Shown: piece after piece, positions 27,149 through 34,885 of the stretch
How the letters are laid out: each line of letters begins with the position of its first letter
Position numbering within the stretch: position 1 is the stretch's first letter
Assembly: GCF_002879645.1 (NCBI RefSeq)
Contig: NZ_PNRE01000090.1
Location: forward strand, 83,318 to 147,317
Source of the DNA: Halomonas heilongjiangensis
Lineage (GTDB): Bacteria; Pseudomonadota; Gammaproteobacteria; Pseudomonadales; Halomonadaceae
DNA length: 64,000 nucleotides
Direction: 5' to 3'
Notes under the pieces: model-generated
Database searches by the model: none
Told to the model about the DNA's origin: nothing
What the model saw: the letters and a program-made list of their open reading frames with translations, nothing else
Translations under genes and position numbers: made by a program

Positions 27149-28033
27149 ATGAGCGATGCCCTGGAACGGGCCGTGCCGGTGTTCAAGCTGTATGGCGAGA
27201 CCCAGCACTGGCCGACCCCGGACCTGCTGCACTGCGAGCTGATCCGCGAGCGCAGCGGCCCCCACGACTGGCACATCCCGCCCCATCGCCACGCGGACCT
27301 GATGCACCTGCTCTATATCCGTCGCGGCGAGGGCGAACTGCACCTGGAGGGCGTCGGGCACCCCATCGCCGGGCCCAATGTGCTGGTGGTGCCGGCCATG
27401 GTGATCCATGGCTTCGACTTCGAGCGGGATACCGACGGCTATGCCATCACCCTCTCCCGGCCGCTAATCGGCGAGCTCGCCGAACGGCTCGGCAGCCGGG
27501 GGCAGACCTTCTTCCAGGCGGCCCACTTCCCCCTGGCCGACCAGCCCGAGGCCGCCGCCATCGATACCCTGGTCACCCAGTTGCACGCGGAGTATCGCTA
27601 TCCCGCCGCGGGACGCGAACCGATGCTGCACGCCATGATCCAGGCCCTGGCGGTGCTGGTGGCACGCCGCGGCGAGCGGCGCCGCATCCATCAGTTGCCC
27701 AACCGCGACAAGGGCTACGCCCACCTGGTGCGCTACCAGACGCTGGTGGAACGGCACTACCGGGAGCAGCCCTCGGTGGCCTCGCTGGCCGACCGGCTGG
27801 GCATCACCGGCACCTACCTCAACACCCTCTGCCAGCGCCTGGCCGGCGCCAGCGCCCAGCGACTCCTCCATGAGCGGGTGATGCTCGAGGCCAAGCGACT
27901 GCTCACCTACACCCGCATGACCGTCAGCCAGGTGGCCAATGCCCTGGGTTTCTCTGAGCCGGCCTACTTCACCCGCTTCTTCAAGCGGCACACCGGGCTC
28001 TCGCCCAAGGCCTTCCGCCAACGCCAGCAGTGA
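27149..28033 (+). CDS. AraC-family regulator, PobR-like
   Basis: A 294-residue regulator with an N-terminal cupin effector domain (about 15-150) and a C-terminal double HTH (about 190-290), including LADRLGITGTYLNTLCQR and the family end GFSEPAYFTRFFKRHTGLSP. The N terminus VFKLYGETQHWPTPDLLHCE and HDWHIPPHRHADL are those of the AraC-type PobR proteins that activate pobA for 4-hydroxybenzoate use. No pobA is present in this window. The divergent neighbour is the SDR-flavoprotein cluster, so it may have been recruited to a related ring acid. Confidence 0.85.
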   Translation: MSDALERAVPVFKLYGETQHWPTPDLLHCELIRERSGPHDWHIPPHRHADLMHLLYIRRGEGELHLEGVGHPIAGPNVLVVPAMVIHGFDFERDTDGYAITLSRPLIGELAERLGSRGQTFFQAAHFPLADQPEAAAIDTLVTQLHAEYRYPAAGREPMLHAMIQALAVLVARRGERRRIHQLPNRDKGYAHLVRYQTLVERHYREQPSVASLADRLGITGTYLNTLCQRLAGASAQRLLHERVMLEAKRLLTYTRMTVSQVANALGFSEPAYFTRFFKRHTGLSPKAFRQRQQ

Positions 28034-28037
28034 GCAC

Positions 28038-28070
28038 AAAAAGGCACCTCCGGCATCGGCGCGGAGGCGC
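28038..28070 (-). terminator. Intrinsic terminator after Bug gene
   Basis: A 9-bp stem with one G-T pair (28044-28052 with 28062-28070) and a 9-base loop is followed on the minus strand by CTTTTTG. It ends the Bug transcript 40 bp past its stop. Confidence 0.6.
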
Positions 28071-28109
28071 AAGTTCCTACGGAGGAAAGGGAACGCCGGT
28101 CTCGGTCTC

Positions 28110-29117
28110 TCAGGGGCGCGGGATGCCCAGCGACTCGGGCGACACCTTGGCGGCGCCGGCATCCTCGAGTAGCCAGCTGGTCAGTGCCTGCCAGCGATCG
28201 ATGTACTCCTGGGCCTCGTCGCCGCGCAAGTTCAGCGTCACGCCGCCGAAGTCGCTGTTGTAGCGTTCCGTGAAGGCTTCGCTGCCCACCGCCGCCTCGA
28301 AGGCGTCGGCCAGGGTGGCTTTGGCCTCCTCGGGAGTGTCCTTGTGGACGTAGATGCCCTGGAAAGACCCCCAGGGCAGATACGTCTCCGCCTCGGGCAA
28401 GTCCTCGGTGACCGCGGGAATGTCCGGCAGCAAATCGATGCGCTCCTCCGCCAGGATCGCGAGCCCCTTGAGCTTTCCGGACTTCAGGTATTCCACCGCC
28501 GGCGGCAGGCTGAGCGGCATGAAATCAATGTGCTCGCCCATCAAGGCGGTGATGCCGGGGCCGTCACCGCCAAAGGTCACCTTGCGCACGTCGAGGTCGT
28601 AATCGGTCACGGCGTCGAGGATGGTGTGGGTGATATGTGGCGTCGCCCCTGTGCCCACATCGCCCATGCGCAGGCTACCCGGCTCGGCCTCGATGGCGGC
28701 CAGCAGGTCACCGAAGGTGTCGTGGGGGCTGTCGGGATGCACGGCGATCACCACCAGTCCCTGGCCGATCACATTGATGGGCGTGAAGTCCTCGTAGGCG
28801 AAGTCGGCGACGTCCAGCACTGGATAGAGGGTGGTGTCCTGGGTGCCGACCAGCAGGTTATAGCCATCGGGCCGCTGCTGACGCACGTAGTTGACCCCGA
28901 TGACTGCACCACCGCCGGGGCGGTTGTGGGGAATGACGGACACTCCCAGTACGTCCTCGGCCAGCGGAATCAGTGTCCTGGCCACCAGGTCGGTCAAGCC
29001 TCCTGCTCCCCACGGGATGGTGGCATGGATGTCCCGATCGGGGTAGGCGGCATGGGCCGCACCCGTCAAGGGGAGCAGGACGGCGGCGAGAGCGAGGGCG
29101 GAAAGCGGCTTGTTCAT
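28110..29117 (-). CDS. Orphan Bug/TctC-family binding protein
   Basis: A 335-residue periplasmic receptor. The signal peptide ends at AAHA, then AYPDRDIHATIPWGAGGLTD, NRPGGGAVIGVNY and the C-terminal PESLGIPRP. I chose ATG 29117 because the hydrophobic leader starts there; the longer in-frame reading has an improbable N terminus. It is a single-gene unit, divergent from the TIM-barrel/oxidoreductase operon at 29308, with a shared operator between. No permease genes are adjacent. Confidence 0.9.
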   Translation of the reverse strand: MNKPLSALALAAVLLPLTGAAHAAYPDRDIHATIPWGAGGLTDLVARTLIPLAEDVLGVSVIPHNRPGGGAVIGVNYVRQQRPDGYNLLVGTQDTTLYPVLDVADFAYEDFTPINVIGQGLVVIAVHPDSPHDTFGDLLAAIEAEPGSLRMGDVGTGATPHITHTILDAVTDYDLDVRKVTFGGDGPGITALMGEHIDFMPLSLPPAVEYLKSGKLKGLAILAEERIDLLPDIPAVTEDLPEAETYLPWGSFQGIYVHKDTPEEAKATLADAFEAAVGSEAFTERYNSDFGGVTLNLRGDEAQEYIDRWQALTSWLLEDAGAAKVSPESLGIPRP

Positions 29118-29235
29118 GGTTCCAGGACTCCAAATCGTTGTTGTCGCTATGGCAGGGAGACCGGTGCTGTCCTTCGAACTCGCCGGCCCCTTGACGAGCA
29201 CCCTAGACCATGTCTTGATAACCACACAACAAAAA

Positions 29236-29252
29236 CTTGAACACAGTTCCAC
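29236..29252. promoter_or_regulatory. TGGAAC-N3-GTTCCA-family operator
   Basis: CTTGAACACAGTTCCAC has 7-base arms with good dyad symmetry about ACA. It lies midway between the divergent Bug and TIM-barrel genes, so it could control both. Confidence 0.55.
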
Positions 29253-29307
29253 TAAAGAACAAAGCACCAAGTCCAAACGTCTGGTCATCACCACCTGAGG
29301 GAGCCTC

Positions 29308-30162
29308 ATGCAGATCGCCATCGACTCCTACTGCTATCACCGCTACTTCGGCGAGGTCTATCCCGGTCTCGAGTCCCCTCCGCAGCAGGCCATGACGCTG
29401 GACGAGGTCATCGACCGGGCCATCGCCTTCGGCGTCGAGGGCGTGTCGCTGGAGTCCTTCATGCTCGATGACGCCTCCCCGGAGCGGCTCACCGCGCTGC
29501 GCGAGAGGCTCGACGAGGCGGGCCTCGCCCGGGTCTGGGCCTGGGGACATCCGGATGGCCTGGGCTCGGGCAGCCGGCCCGAGGCCCTGGAGGACCTCTT
29601 CGTCCACATCGAGGTGGCCCGTGCCCTGGGGGCCGGGGTGATGCGCATCTGCGCCGGGGGACGGCGGACCCGACCGACCAGCTGGGCGGACCATAGACGC
29701 GACCTGCTGCCGCTGCTGCGGCGCGCCACCGAGCGTGCCGAAGAGCGAGGGCTGGTGCTGGCCGTGGAGAACCATGTGGACCTGCTGGCCGACGAACTGG
29801 TGGAGCTCATCGAGGCGGTCGACAGTCCGGCCCTGGGCGTCTGCCTCGATACCGCCAATAACCTGCGCCTGTTCGAGGACCCCATGAGGGCGATCGAGAC
29901 GCTCGCCCCCTACGCCCGGGCCACCCACCTCAAGGACATCACCGCCTACCGTGGCGACCCCAAGAGTTTCGGCTTCTGGCCCAGCGTGCCCCTGGGGCAG
30001 GGCCTGATCGACATCCCGGCCACGCTGCGGCTGCTGAAACAGCATGGTTATCAGGGCCTGCTAGCCCTGGAGATCGACTACCTGCACCCGGCCCACGGTG
30101 ACGAAGCGAGCGCCATCGGCACCAGCCTCGACTACCTGCGTCATACCCTGGCCAAGCTGTGA
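29308..30162 (+). CDS. Sugar phosphate isomerase/epimerase-like TIM barrel
   Basis: A 284-residue AP-endonuclease-2 type TIM barrel. Likely metal ligands are Glu in LAVENHVD, Asp in VCLDTANN, His in ATHLKDI and Glu in LALEIDYLHP. The pattern is closer to the hydroxypyruvate isomerase/ribulose epimerase group than to the QuiC-like barrels at 15305 and 34040. It is followed 29 bp later by a Gfo/Idh/MocA oxidoreductase, a pairing common in cyclitol and sugar-acid catabolism. The substrate is not identified. Confidence 0.78.
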   Translation: MQIAIDSYCYHRYFGEVYPGLESPPQQAMTLDEVIDRAIAFGVEGVSLESFMLDDASPERLTALRERLDEAGLARVWAWGHPDGLGSGSRPEALEDLFVHIEVARALGAGVMRICAGGRRTRPTSWADHRRDLLPLLRRATERAEERGLVLAVENHVDLLADELVELIEAVDSPALGVCLDTANNLRLFEDPMRAIETLAPYARATHLKDITAYRGDPKSFGFWPSVPLGQGLIDIPATLRLLKQHGYQGLLALEIDYLHPAHGDEASAIGTSLDYLRHTLAKL

Positions 30163-30191
30163 CGCCCCATTCCCATCGGAGATCCTCGACC

Positions 30192-31232
30192 ATGACGACA
30201 CCCCTGAAGATCGCCCTGATCGGCGCCGGCGCCATGGGGCGCCAGCATGCCGGCTATATCGCCAGGGAATCCGCCGCCACGCTGGTGGCCAGCACCGATC
30301 CCTTCAGCTCGGCGCTGGCCGACGAGACCGGCATCGAGCACTTCACCGACCACCGAGAGATGCTCGACCAAGTGCGACCGGATGCCGTGATCATCGCCAA
30401 CCCCAACGATCTCCACGTCACCACCGCCATCGACTGCCTGGAGCGCGGCATCCCCGCCCTGCTGGAGAAGCCGGTGGCCTGCTCGCGTGAAGAAGCGAGC
30501 CAGCTGATCGCCGCCCAACATCGGTACGACGTGCCGATCCTGGTCGGCCATCACCGCCGCCACAACCCAGTGGCCGAGCGCGCCAAGGCGATCATCGACG
30601 CGGGCCGTCTCGGTCGCCTGGCCACCGTCACCGGCATGTGGCAAACCTGCAAGCCCGACGACTATTTTTCCATGGAGTGGCGCCGCCAACCGGGAGCCGG
30701 GGTGGTGCTGATCAACCTGGTCCATGACCTGGACCTGCTGCGCCACTTCTGTGGCGAGATCTCGGCCGTGCAGGCCATGACCCACAATGCCCTGCGCGGT
30801 TTCGAGGTGGAGGACAGCGCCATCGTCCAACTGGAGTTCGCGAACGGTGCCCTGGGCAGCCTGACCGGCTCGGACGGTGTGGTGTCCCCCTGGGGCTGGG
30901 ATCAGAACGTCAACGAGGTACCGCTCTATGCCAAACACCTCGATCAGAGCTGCTATTTCCTGGCCGGCAGCGAAGGTGCGCTAAGCGTGCCGCAACTCTC
31001 GCTGTGGCGATATGGCGAGGCTCGCGGTTGGCAGCATCAACTGGTCTGCGAGTCACACCGCTTCACCGAGGGCAGCGCCCAGCAGCGTCAGCTCGCCCAT
31101 TTCATCGAAGTCGCCCGCGGCCAGGCCGAACCGCTGGTCAGCGTGGAGGATGCCGCCTGGACCCTGGCGGTGATCGATGCCATCCAGGAGGCCGCCCGCA
31201 CCGGCCAACGACAGATACCGCGCTCGCCGTGA
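30192..31232 (+). CDS. Gfo/Idh/MocA-family oxidoreductase
   Basis: A 346-residue NAD(P)-dependent dehydrogenase. It has the N-terminal Rossmann motif IALIGAGAMGRQHAG and the signature EKPVACS (about 93-99) carrying the catalytic Lys. A C-terminal beta-sheet domain contains NLVHDLDLLRHFCGE. Family members oxidise sugars, inositols and related polyols. I chose ATG 30192; the earlier in-frame start overlaps the TIM-barrel gene and lacks a ribosome site. It forms an operon with the 29308 gene, and the pair could act on the 3-keto form of a cyclic polyol. Confidence 0.86.
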   Translation: MTTPLKIALIGAGAMGRQHAGYIARESAATLVASTDPFSSALADETGIEHFTDHREMLDQVRPDAVIIANPNDLHVTTAIDCLERGIPALLEKPVACSREEASQLIAAQHRYDVPILVGHHRRHNPVAERAKAIIDAGRLGRLATVTGMWQTCKPDDYFSMEWRRQPGAGVVLINLVHDLDLLRHFCGEISAVQAMTHNALRGFEVEDSAIVQLEFANGALGSLTGSDGVVSPWGWDQNVNEVPLYAKHLDQSCYFLAGSEGALSVPQLSLWRYGEARGWQHQLVCESHRFTEGSAQQRQLAHFIEVARGQAEPLVSVEDAAWTLAVIDAIQEAARTGQRQIPRSP

Positions 31233-31285
31233 GCTCGGCATCCACGGCATACGATGGGCGGCAGGGGCTTGCCGAATAGAAAAAA

Positions 31286-31302
31286 ATGGAACACTATTCA
31301 GA
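31286..31302 (+). promoter_or_regulatory. TGGAAC-N3-GTTCCA-family operator
   Basis: ATGGAACACTATTCAGA is nearly identical to the minus-strand reading of the element at 37597-37613 (ATGGAATACTATTCAAT). A further dyad, GAATTAATTC, follows at 31308-31317. Both are upstream of the flavoprotein 3 gene. Confidence 0.55.
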
Positions 31303-31367
31303 TATTGGAATTAATTCTGAAAATTGCCGCCAAACGCCGGCGGCCTGATGATGCTGTGAGGTGGTAT

Positions 31368-33116
31368 ATGCCGGACACGACGACGTCCCCCTGGGACGAT
31401 GAGGTCGACTTGCTGGTCGTTGGCGCTGGAGCGGGTGGCATGACGGCGGCCCTGGTCGGCAGCCTGGAGGGGCTCGAGGTGCTGCTGTGCGAGAAGACCG
31501 AGATGGTGGGCGGCATCACCTCCACCTCCGGCGGAACCATCTGGATACCCGGCACCCACCTCAGTGTGGAGGCCGGGGTGCCCGATACCACCGAGGCCGC
31601 CGCTAGCTTCCTCGACGCCGTGGTGGGCGAGCGCGGTGGCGACGCCCAGCGCGCCGCCTTCCTTGAGGCCGGCCCACAGGTGGTCGAGTTCCTGCAGTCG
31701 AAGACGGCGGTGAAACTGGCCGCTGCCCAGGCTCACCCGGACTACATCGGCAACCAGCCCGGTGAAGCCTACGGCGGGCGCGCCCTAGCCCCGCTGCCCT
31801 TCGACGGCCGCCGGCTGGACAAGGCCGACTTCATCCGGGTGCGTCCGCCGCGGCGCGAGTTCCTGGCCCTGGGCGGCATGATGACGGCACGCAACGAGAT
31901 CGACGCCCTGCTGCACCCCTTGGCCTCGCTGGGCAACTTCCGCCTGGCCGCAACCACGGTGCTGCGCTACGCCTTCGACCGCCTGCGCTACCCGCGCGGT
32001 ACCCGCCTGGTGATGGGCAATGCCCTGGTCGCCCAGTTGCTCTACAGCCTGCGCCAGCAGGACGTCCCGCTGCGCTTCGAGACGCGCCTGGTCGAACTGG
32101 TCAAGGAGGGGGATGCCGTGGTCGGTGCCATCATGGCAGGCCCCGATGGGCATCGCCGGATCTGGGCGCGCCACGGCGTGGTCCTGGCCACCGGCGGTAT
32201 CGCCCGCCACCCCCGGCTACGCCAGCAGCTCTACCCCGAGGCCGCGCGCCGCTACTGCCTGGCCCCGGAGACCAATACCGGCGACGGGGTCGAGATGGCG
32301 CTGGCCGGCGGCGCAGCCCTGACCGAGGGGCTCGATAGCCCCGGCCTGTGGATGCCCTGCTCGATTCTCAAGCGCCAGGACGGCACGGAGCTGATGTGGC
32401 CGCACATCATCCTCGACCGCGCCAAGCCAGGGCTGATCGCGGTGAACAGCGCCGGGCGGCGCTTCGTCAACGAGTCGGACTCCTACCACGACTTCGTGAT
32501 GGGCATGCTGCGCTCACCCGAGCAGGCGCCGGACAAGCCCGCCCACCTGATCTGCGACAGGGCTTTCCTCGACAAGTACATCCTGGGCATGGTGTTCCAC
32601 GGGAGCCGTCGCCTCAAGCCGTTCCTGAAGGCCGGCTACCTGATCGAGGGGGAATCCCCCCAGGCGCTGGCCGGCAAAATCGGCGTCGACCCGGCCGCCC
32701 TGGAGCAGACCCTGGCCGACTACAATCGCGATGCCGAACGCGGCGAAGACCCCATCTTTGGCCGCGGCACGAGCGCCATGAACCGCTTTAACGGCGACCC
32801 CGAGCAGACCCCCAACCCCTGCGTGCGCCCGCTCGGCCCCGGTCCCTACTACGCCCTGGCGGTATGGCCGGCTGACCTGGCCAGCAGCGTCGGCCTCAAG
32901 GGCGATGAGGACGGCCGGGTGCTGGATGCGGACGAACGGCCGATCCACGGGCTCTACGCCTGCGGCAACGACCTGGGTTCGATGTTCCGCGGCACCTATC
33001 CGGGCCCCGGCACCACCCTGGGGCCGGCCATGGTGATGGCCTGGCGGCTCGTCCAACACGCCGCAGACGGGGAGGGCCGGGCCAACGCCCGCACGTCGCA
33101 ACGGACCGCGGTATGA
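31368..33116 (+). CDS. FAD-dependent KstD/FrdA-type dehydrogenase 3
   Basis: A 582-residue FAD_binding_2 flavoprotein. It has LLVVGAGAGGMTAA (about 15-28), EKTEMVGGITSTSGGTIWIP and the C-terminal GLYACGNDLGSMFRG..PGPGTTLGPAMVMA. It is the most divergent of the four paralogues: it lacks the GGRS segment typical of FAD1/FAD4, and its ring-binding middle region differs. I chose ATG 31368 behind GAGGTGG. It is monocistronic, with its own operator. The substrate is unknown. Confidence 0.86.
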   Translation: MPDTTTSPWDDEVDLLVVGAGAGGMTAALVGSLEGLEVLLCEKTEMVGGITSTSGGTIWIPGTHLSVEAGVPDTTEAAASFLDAVVGERGGDAQRAAFLEAGPQVVEFLQSKTAVKLAAAQAHPDYIGNQPGEAYGGRALAPLPFDGRRLDKADFIRVRPPRREFLALGGMMTARNEIDALLHPLASLGNFRLAATTVLRYAFDRLRYPRGTRLVMGNALVAQLLYSLRQQDVPLRFETRLVELVKEGDAVVGAIMAGPDGHRRIWARHGVVLATGGIARHPRLRQQLYPEAARRYCLAPETNTGDGVEMALAGGAALTEGLDSPGLWMPCSILKRQDGTELMWPHIILDRAKPGLIAVNSAGRRFVNESDSYHDFVMGMLRSPEQAPDKPAHLICDRAFLDKYILGMVFHGSRRLKPFLKAGYLIEGESPQALAGKIGVDPAALEQTLADYNRDAERGEDPIFGRGTSAMNRFNGDPEQTPNPCVRPLGPGPYYALAVWPADLASSVGLKGDEDGRVLDADERPIHGLYACGNDLGSMFRGTYPGPGTTLGPAMVMAWRLVQHAADGEGRANARTSQRTAV

Positions 33117-33154
33117 CGCGAAGCCAGATGCCTGCCTGAACGCCCCCTCCATGA

Positions 33155-33208
33155 ACGACCAGGCCCCCGGTTTCCACCGGGGGCCTGGTCGTCTGGGGGG
33201 GGGGGGGG
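33155..33208. repeat. 17-bp perfect hairpin followed by G14 tract
   Basis: A perfect 17-bp inverted repeat (33155-33171 with 33176-33192, loop TTCC) lies between convergent genes. It is followed by 14 consecutive G (33195-33208). The hairpin may end transcription from both sides, though neither strand has a T-run. The G tract is the longest homopolymer noticed in the window. Confidence 0.7.
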
Positions 33209-33226
33209 TCAGAGAGGCCCGGGAGG

Positions 33227-34015
33227 CTAGCCCTTGGGCGGCAGGCCAGGGATATGCGCCATGATGGAGTCGGCGAATCCGCCGTCGGCCAGCAGGTTCT
33301 GGCCGGTCACATAGGCCGCGCCCTCGCCGAGCAGGAAGGCGACGATGCCGGCGATCTGGGCCGGCTGGCCAATCTGGTGCAGAGGAATCACCTGCTGACG
33401 CCGCTCGGCCACCTCCGGATGCTGGTACAGCCTATCGGTGGCCGAGGTGTGGATCATGCCCGGCGAGATGCTGTTGACCCGGATGCCGTCCGCCGCCCAC
33501 TCCTGGGCGAGTTGCTGGGTAAGCATGATGACCGCCGCCTTGCTGGTGGAATAGGCACCGCTGCCCGGATGGGGGTGAACACCCACCATGGAGGCAATGT
33601 TCACCAGGCTGCCACGGCTGGCCTTGAGCGCCGGATAGGCCGCCTTGGCCAGCAGCCAGGGGCCCCGCGCATTGACGTCGAACAGCCGATCCCACTCGGC
33701 CTGGTCCAGCTCGACGAGACGGCCGGGCGCCATGATGCCGACGTTGGACACCACCCCGTCCAGGCTTCCGCAGAAGGCCAGCGCCTCCTCCACCAGCCGC
33801 GACGGCACAGCGGGATCGGCCATGTCGCCCACCAGCACCGTTACCCTGGCCCCCTGTGCTTCGAGTTCCGCCACCAAGGCGCTGAACGCCTCGCTCTCGC
33901 GGCTGGCGGTCAGCGCCAGGTACGGGGTCTCGCCCCTGGCCAGGGCATCACTCGCCAGTTGGCGGGCGATGCCCGCGCCAATGCCACGGCTCGCGCCGGT
34001 GATCAGGACTCGCAT
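33227..34015 (-). CDS. SDR-family oxidoreductase
   Basis: A 262-residue classical SDR. It has TGASRGIGAG (about 6-15), SNVG near 90, the NIASMVGV serine and catalytic YSTSK in GAYSTSKAAV. The C terminus reads NLLADGGFADS. It is the last gene of the minus-strand operon IclR-flavoprotein 4-TIM barrel-SDR, 24 bp after the TIM-barrel gene. It probably supplies the keto substrate for the flavoprotein. Confidence 0.88.
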   Translation of the reverse strand: MRVLITGASRGIGAGIARQLASDALARGETPYLALTASRESEAFSALVAELEAQGARVTVLVGDMADPAVPSRLVEEALAFCGSLDGVVSNVGIMAPGRLVELDQAEWDRLFDVNARGPWLLAKAAYPALKASRGSLVNIASMVGVHPHPGSGAYSTSKAAVIMLTQQLAQEWAADGIRVNSISPGMIHTSATDRLYQHPEVAERRQQVIPLHQIGQPAQIAGIVAFLLGEGAAYVTGQNLLADGGFADSIMAHIPGLPPKG

Positions 34016-34039
34016 GGGTTCTCTCCTTCTTCTCGGGGA

Positions 34040-34870
34040 TCAGGGGGTCGGGTGTCGGGGATCTAGGTTCTCGATCAAGCGCCGACTGGCGCGCAGGGCC
34101 TCCCGGGCCCAGCGTTCGTGACCGAGTTCAGCGATGCGCCGCTGGTGCGGCACCTCGACGCTGACCGGCAGGTCGCCCGGCAGCTGGCGCCAGAAACCGG
34201 CCAGATCGATGCCTCCCTCGCCGGGCAGCCAACGCTCGCAGCGGGCCGCGCGGATCAGCTCGGCGTCGTCGGCCGGGCGCTCCGCCGGGCCGTCGCAAAG
34301 CTGGGCATAGTGCAACCAGTCGCGCGGCAGCTCGGTGAGCTGTTCCGGCCGGCCACCGGAACGGTCGAAGTGCAGCGCATCGACGATGATGCCGCCATTG
34401 GGCTGGGCAGCCTGTGCCACAACCCGTCGCGCTGCGTCCAGGTCGGGGACTCGGGTCCAGGGCATGAACTCCAGGTCGCAGGCGAGCCCGAAGGGGCGCG
34501 CCGCCTCACAGAGCGCCGCGTAGGAAGCGACCAGACGGCCGGGGTCCGGGTCGTCGGCGGCCACCAGGATCACCCGAGCGCCCAGTTCGGCGCCGGTCTC
34601 GAAGAAGTCCAGGTACTCCTCGGCCCGGAAGCGGGCATCCAGCCGGACCATTTCCAGATCGAAGATGCCAACCCCCGTGGCGGCAATGGCCGCCCGTGTG
34701 TCGCGCCGCAGGGCGGTATCCTTCATCAGCGGAAAGGCCAGGCCTCCCGGCGCGGCCGGCAGCAGACGGATACCGGCATAACGGTAACCCGTACGCGCGG
34801 CCACCTCGAGCATCTCGGGTGGGCGCAGGCCTTCGGTGGTCAGGTGCGACAGCGAGTAGACTCGTGCCAT
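34040..34870 (-). CDS. TIM-barrel isomerase/dehydroshikimate dehydratase-like
   Basis: A 276-residue paralogue of the protein at 15305. It has the same putative metal-site layout: Glu 134 (LEFMPW), Asp 164 and His 167 (VDALHFDRS), Gln 190 (AQLCD), Glu 239 (VSVEVP), and an RWLPGEGGIDL loop. The N-terminal domain of QuiC shares this arrangement. It follows the flavoprotein 4 gene by 15 bp. It may be a single-domain dehydroshikimate dehydratase-like enzyme acting on a related ring acid; a sugar isomerase role is the alternative. Confidence 0.75.
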   Translation of the reverse strand: MARVYSLSHLTTEGLRPPEMLEVAARTGYRYAGIRLLPAAPGGLAFPLMKDTALRRDTRAAIAATGVGIFDLEMVRLDARFRAEEYLDFFETGAELGARVILVAADDPDPGRLVASYAALCEAARPFGLACDLEFMPWTRVPDLDAARRVVAQAAQPNGGIIVDALHFDRSGGRPEQLTELPRDWLHYAQLCDGPAERPADDAELIRAARCERWLPGEGGIDLAGFWRQLPGDLPVSVEVPHQRRIAELGHERWAREALRASRRLIENLDPRHPTP

Positions 34871-34885
34871 GCTCAGGCTCCTCTG

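Noticed and set aside
33155..33192. Classical intrinsic terminator
   Set aside because: The stem is perfect, but neither strand has a T-run (G14 on one side), so it is listed as a repeat.
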